Assembly: GCA_021777685.1 (NCBI GenBank)
Contig: JAJYDH010000354.1
Span: forward strand, 1 to 6,914
Origin: Planctomycetota bacterium
GTDB taxonomy: Bacteria; Planctomycetota; Planctomycetia; Isosphaerales; Isosphaeraceae
Direction: 5' to 3'
Length of the DNA stretch: 6,914 nucleotides
Position numbers and translations under genes: made by a program. Under the pieces are notes generated by a model, which was given only the letters and a program-made list of their open reading frames with translations, ran no database searches and was not told the DNA's origin. The stretch's first letter is position 1, and every line of letters begins with the position of its first letter. Shown here one piece after another: positions 5,369 to 6,914 of this stretch.

Positions 5369-6914
5369 ATGTCCCGAACCGCGCGGTTGTGGAAAGGCTT
5401 CGGGTCCTTGACGTTGGGCGGCATCCTGCTGTCCGGCGGGATCGCGGCAGGGGCCGTCGACTCGCCCTCGCTGTCTCAACAACTGGCCGAACTCGGCCGT
5501 CAGGCCGCCGCCCGCGGCAGGGCCGACGACGCCCGGACCTTCTACCGGAACGCCCTGAAGCTCGACCCGTCGAACGCCGCCGCCAGGGCCGCCCTTGGCC
5601 GGCTTGGAAACGTCCGCCGAGTCGCCTTCCAGGACCCGGCCGTCACGCCCCCGGCCCCGGAGCCCGCCCCGGCCGCCGAGCCCGTCGTCGAGACGCCGGC
5701 CCCCGGCGCACCCGTCGCTTCGCCCCTGGAGCGGCAGGCGCAGCTGGATAACGTCCAGCGCGAGGCCTTCGTCACCGAGGTCCGCCAGCGGATGCAGGCC
5801 GCCCGCGACCTGACCAACGCCCGGAACCCCGAGGCCGCGCTGGCCGCCCTCCGCGATGCCCTCACCGTCGTCCAGTCGGCCACGAACATCCCCGAGGACT
5901 CGCGCCGCCGCCTCGAGAACGAGGTCCGCAACGCCCTCGTCGCCACCGAGCGGCTCGAGGAGCGGATCGCCCTGGAGCAGGCCGAGCAGTACCGAATCGT
6001 CGCCTCCCAGGCGGCTCGGTCCGGGGCCGTCGAGCGGCTCGTGCGCGGCCAGGAGACCATCAACACCCTGATGACCGAGTTCGACAGCCTGATGGCCGAG
6101 GGCGCCCGCCGCGTCTACGCCAGCGGCGGACTGGCCGACATCGACGTCACCCGGCAACCCTTCGTCGACGCCCGGTTCCGGGCCCAGGCCGCCCGGGCCC
6201 TCGACCCTTATGCGCTCGCCCCCTGGGCCGGCATGTTCGTCTCGGACGCCGTCGGCTTCTATAGCCAGTCGATCCAGTACGACCGGCTCAAGGAATACCG
6301 GGCGATGCTGACCTGGGCCGACGTCGAGCGGGCGATCGTCCCGTTCCCCGACACCCGGGTCATCGAGTATCCCGAGCGGGCCGCCTGGCAGGCCCTCTCC
6401 GAGCGCCGGATCGCCCGATACGGCGACGCCGACTACCTCTTCGACCGCGACGACAAGACCAAGGCGATCCTCTCCAAGCTCAACGAGCGGATCTCGATGA
6501 ACTTCCCCGGCGAGACCCCGCTTGAGGACGTCAAGAAGTACATCGAGCAGTCCACCCAGGACGAGGCCGCCGGCCTGCCCACCGGCATCCCCATCTACGT
6601 CGATCCCCAGGGCCTCCAGGACGCCGACAAGACGATGGCCTCCCCCGTGTCCATCAACCTCGAAGGCATCCCGCTCAAGACGACCCTCCGGCTCCTCCTC
6701 CGCCAGCTCGGCCTGACCTACACCGTCAAGGACGGCCTGCTGACGATCACCTCCTCGTCTTCCGAAGACCAGCCGACCGAGATCCGCGTGTACCAGGTCG
6801 CCGATCTCGCCCTCATCCCCATGTCCCTCATGGGCATGGGCGGCGGCGGCATGGGCGGTCGTGGCGGCATGATGGGCGGCATGGGCGGCGGCATGGGCGG
6901 CATGGGGGGCATGG
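5369..6914 (+). CDS. Exported TPR/STN-domain protein with Gly-Met-rich linker, secretin-like (3' end outside window)
   Basis: The frame stays open from ATG 5369 to the window edge, giving 515 residues of a longer protein. Residues 1-29 look like a signal peptide (basic start, then GSLTLGGILLSGGIAAGA), so it is exported. Residues 34-78 resemble one TPR unit, with ARTFYRNALKLDPSNAAARA at 55-74. A Pro/Ala linker (90-118) follows, then a long charged helical stretch (about 120-245) and a less familiar middle (250-365). Residues 372-462 form an STN-like domain as found at the start of secretins and TonB receptors; the diagnostic part is LEGIPLKTTLRLLLRQLGLT (431-450) followed by YTVKDGLLTITS (451-462). 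EIRVYQVADL (471-480) then leads into a Gly/Met tract from residue 487. Such proteins are common in planctomycetes and are often annotated as secretin (GspD)-like; no secretin pore domain is visible here, so its role in secretion or envelope assembly is inferred. GGAGA (5355-5359), nine bases before the ATG, supports the start. Confidence 0.88.
   Translation, partial: MSRTARLWKGFGSLTLGGILLSGGIAAGAVDSPSLSQQLAELGRQAAARGRADDARTFYRNALKLDPSNAAARAALGRLGNVRRVAFQDPAVTPPAPEPAPAAEPVVETPAPGAPVASPLERQAQLDNVQREAFVTEVRQRMQAARDLTNARNPEAALAALRDALTVVQSATNIPEDSRRRLENEVRNALVATERLEERIALEQAEQYRIVASQAARSGAVERLVRGQETINTLMTEFDSLMAEGARRVYASGGLADIDVTRQPFVDARFRAQAARALDPYALAPWAGMFVSDAVGFYSQSIQYDRLKEYRAMLTWADVERAIVPFPDTRVIEYPERAAWQALSERRIARYGDADYLFDRDDKTKAILSKLNERISMNFPGETPLEDVKKYIEQSTQDEAAGLPTGIPIYVDPQGLQDADKTMASPVSINLEGIPLKTTLRLLLRQLGLTYTVKDGLLTITSSSSEDQPTEIRVYQVADLALIPMSLMGMGGGGMGGRGGMMGGMGGGMGGMGGM
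6830..6914 (+). repeat. Low-complexity GGC/ATG repeat coding a Gly-Met-rich tract
   Basis: From 6830 to the window end the sequence is an irregular array of ATGGGC and GGC units, coding about 25 residues of almost only Gly and Met with one Arg. It lies inside the STN-domain gene, just after the conserved VYQVADL segment, and continues past the edge. It is probably a flexible linker. The repeated GGG runs could also form a G-quadruplex on the coding strand. Confidence 0.85.

Noticed and set aside
5096..6157. 353-residue open frame on the minus strand
   Set aside because: It is antisense to the STN-domain gene and its promoter region, its product is Gly/Asp/Arg/Val-rich low-complexity sequence without a domain, and it has no reasonable start context. 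The plus-strand frame has a clear signal peptide and STN domain.

Overview
The window reads as chromosomal DNA of a high-GC planctomycete, most likely of the Isosphaeraceae type. This is an inference from three things. The strong G/C bias at third codon positions is visible by eye. The window ends in a TPR/STN-domain protein with a Gly-Met-rich linker of a kind typical of that group. It also carries small planctomycete-style hypothetical proteins and a Uma2-family gene. I could not run a search, so the taxonomic call is from memory of family patterns.

Layout. There are seven protein genes and no RNA gene, CRISPR array or insertion sequence that I can see. (1) 78-884 (+) is a plasmid pRiA4b ORF-3-like protein with an extra N-terminal region. 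(2) 895-1884 (-) is a DHH/DHHA1 phosphoesterase of the NrnA type, convergent with gene 1. (3) 2041-2604 (+) is a Uma2-family putative nuclease, divergent from gene 2 across a roughly 156-bp promoter region. (4) 2614-3597 (-) is an extended short-chain dehydrogenase close to the LegB-type NAD-dependent 4,6-dehydratases, convergent with gene 3. (5) 3894-4469 (+) is a small exported or lipoprotein-like hypothetical protein. (6) 4552-4968 (-) is a small hypothetical protein with an Arg/Asp-rich N-terminal half and a compact, conserved-looking C-terminal half; a strong hairpin sits between genes 5 and 6. (7) 5369 to the window end (+) is a large exported protein with a TPR-like start, a helical middle, an STN (secretin/TonB short N-terminal) domain and the start of a Gly/Met tract, cut off by the window edge.

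Genes alternate strictly in strand (+ - + - + - +), so each is probably its own transcription unit. The window shows no operon and no multi-gene system. It holds mostly single housekeeping, envelope or accessory genes, and I found no convincing evidence of a new defence or biosynthetic system.

The most interesting signal is in the non-coding DNA. The regions upstream of gene 3 and gene 7 share an extended -10 promoter core plus a matching stretch around the expected transcription start, with no good -35 box. A second, weaker shared element of about 28 bp occurs in two other intergenic regions. Both could be genome-wide regulatory motifs and can be checked by motif search.
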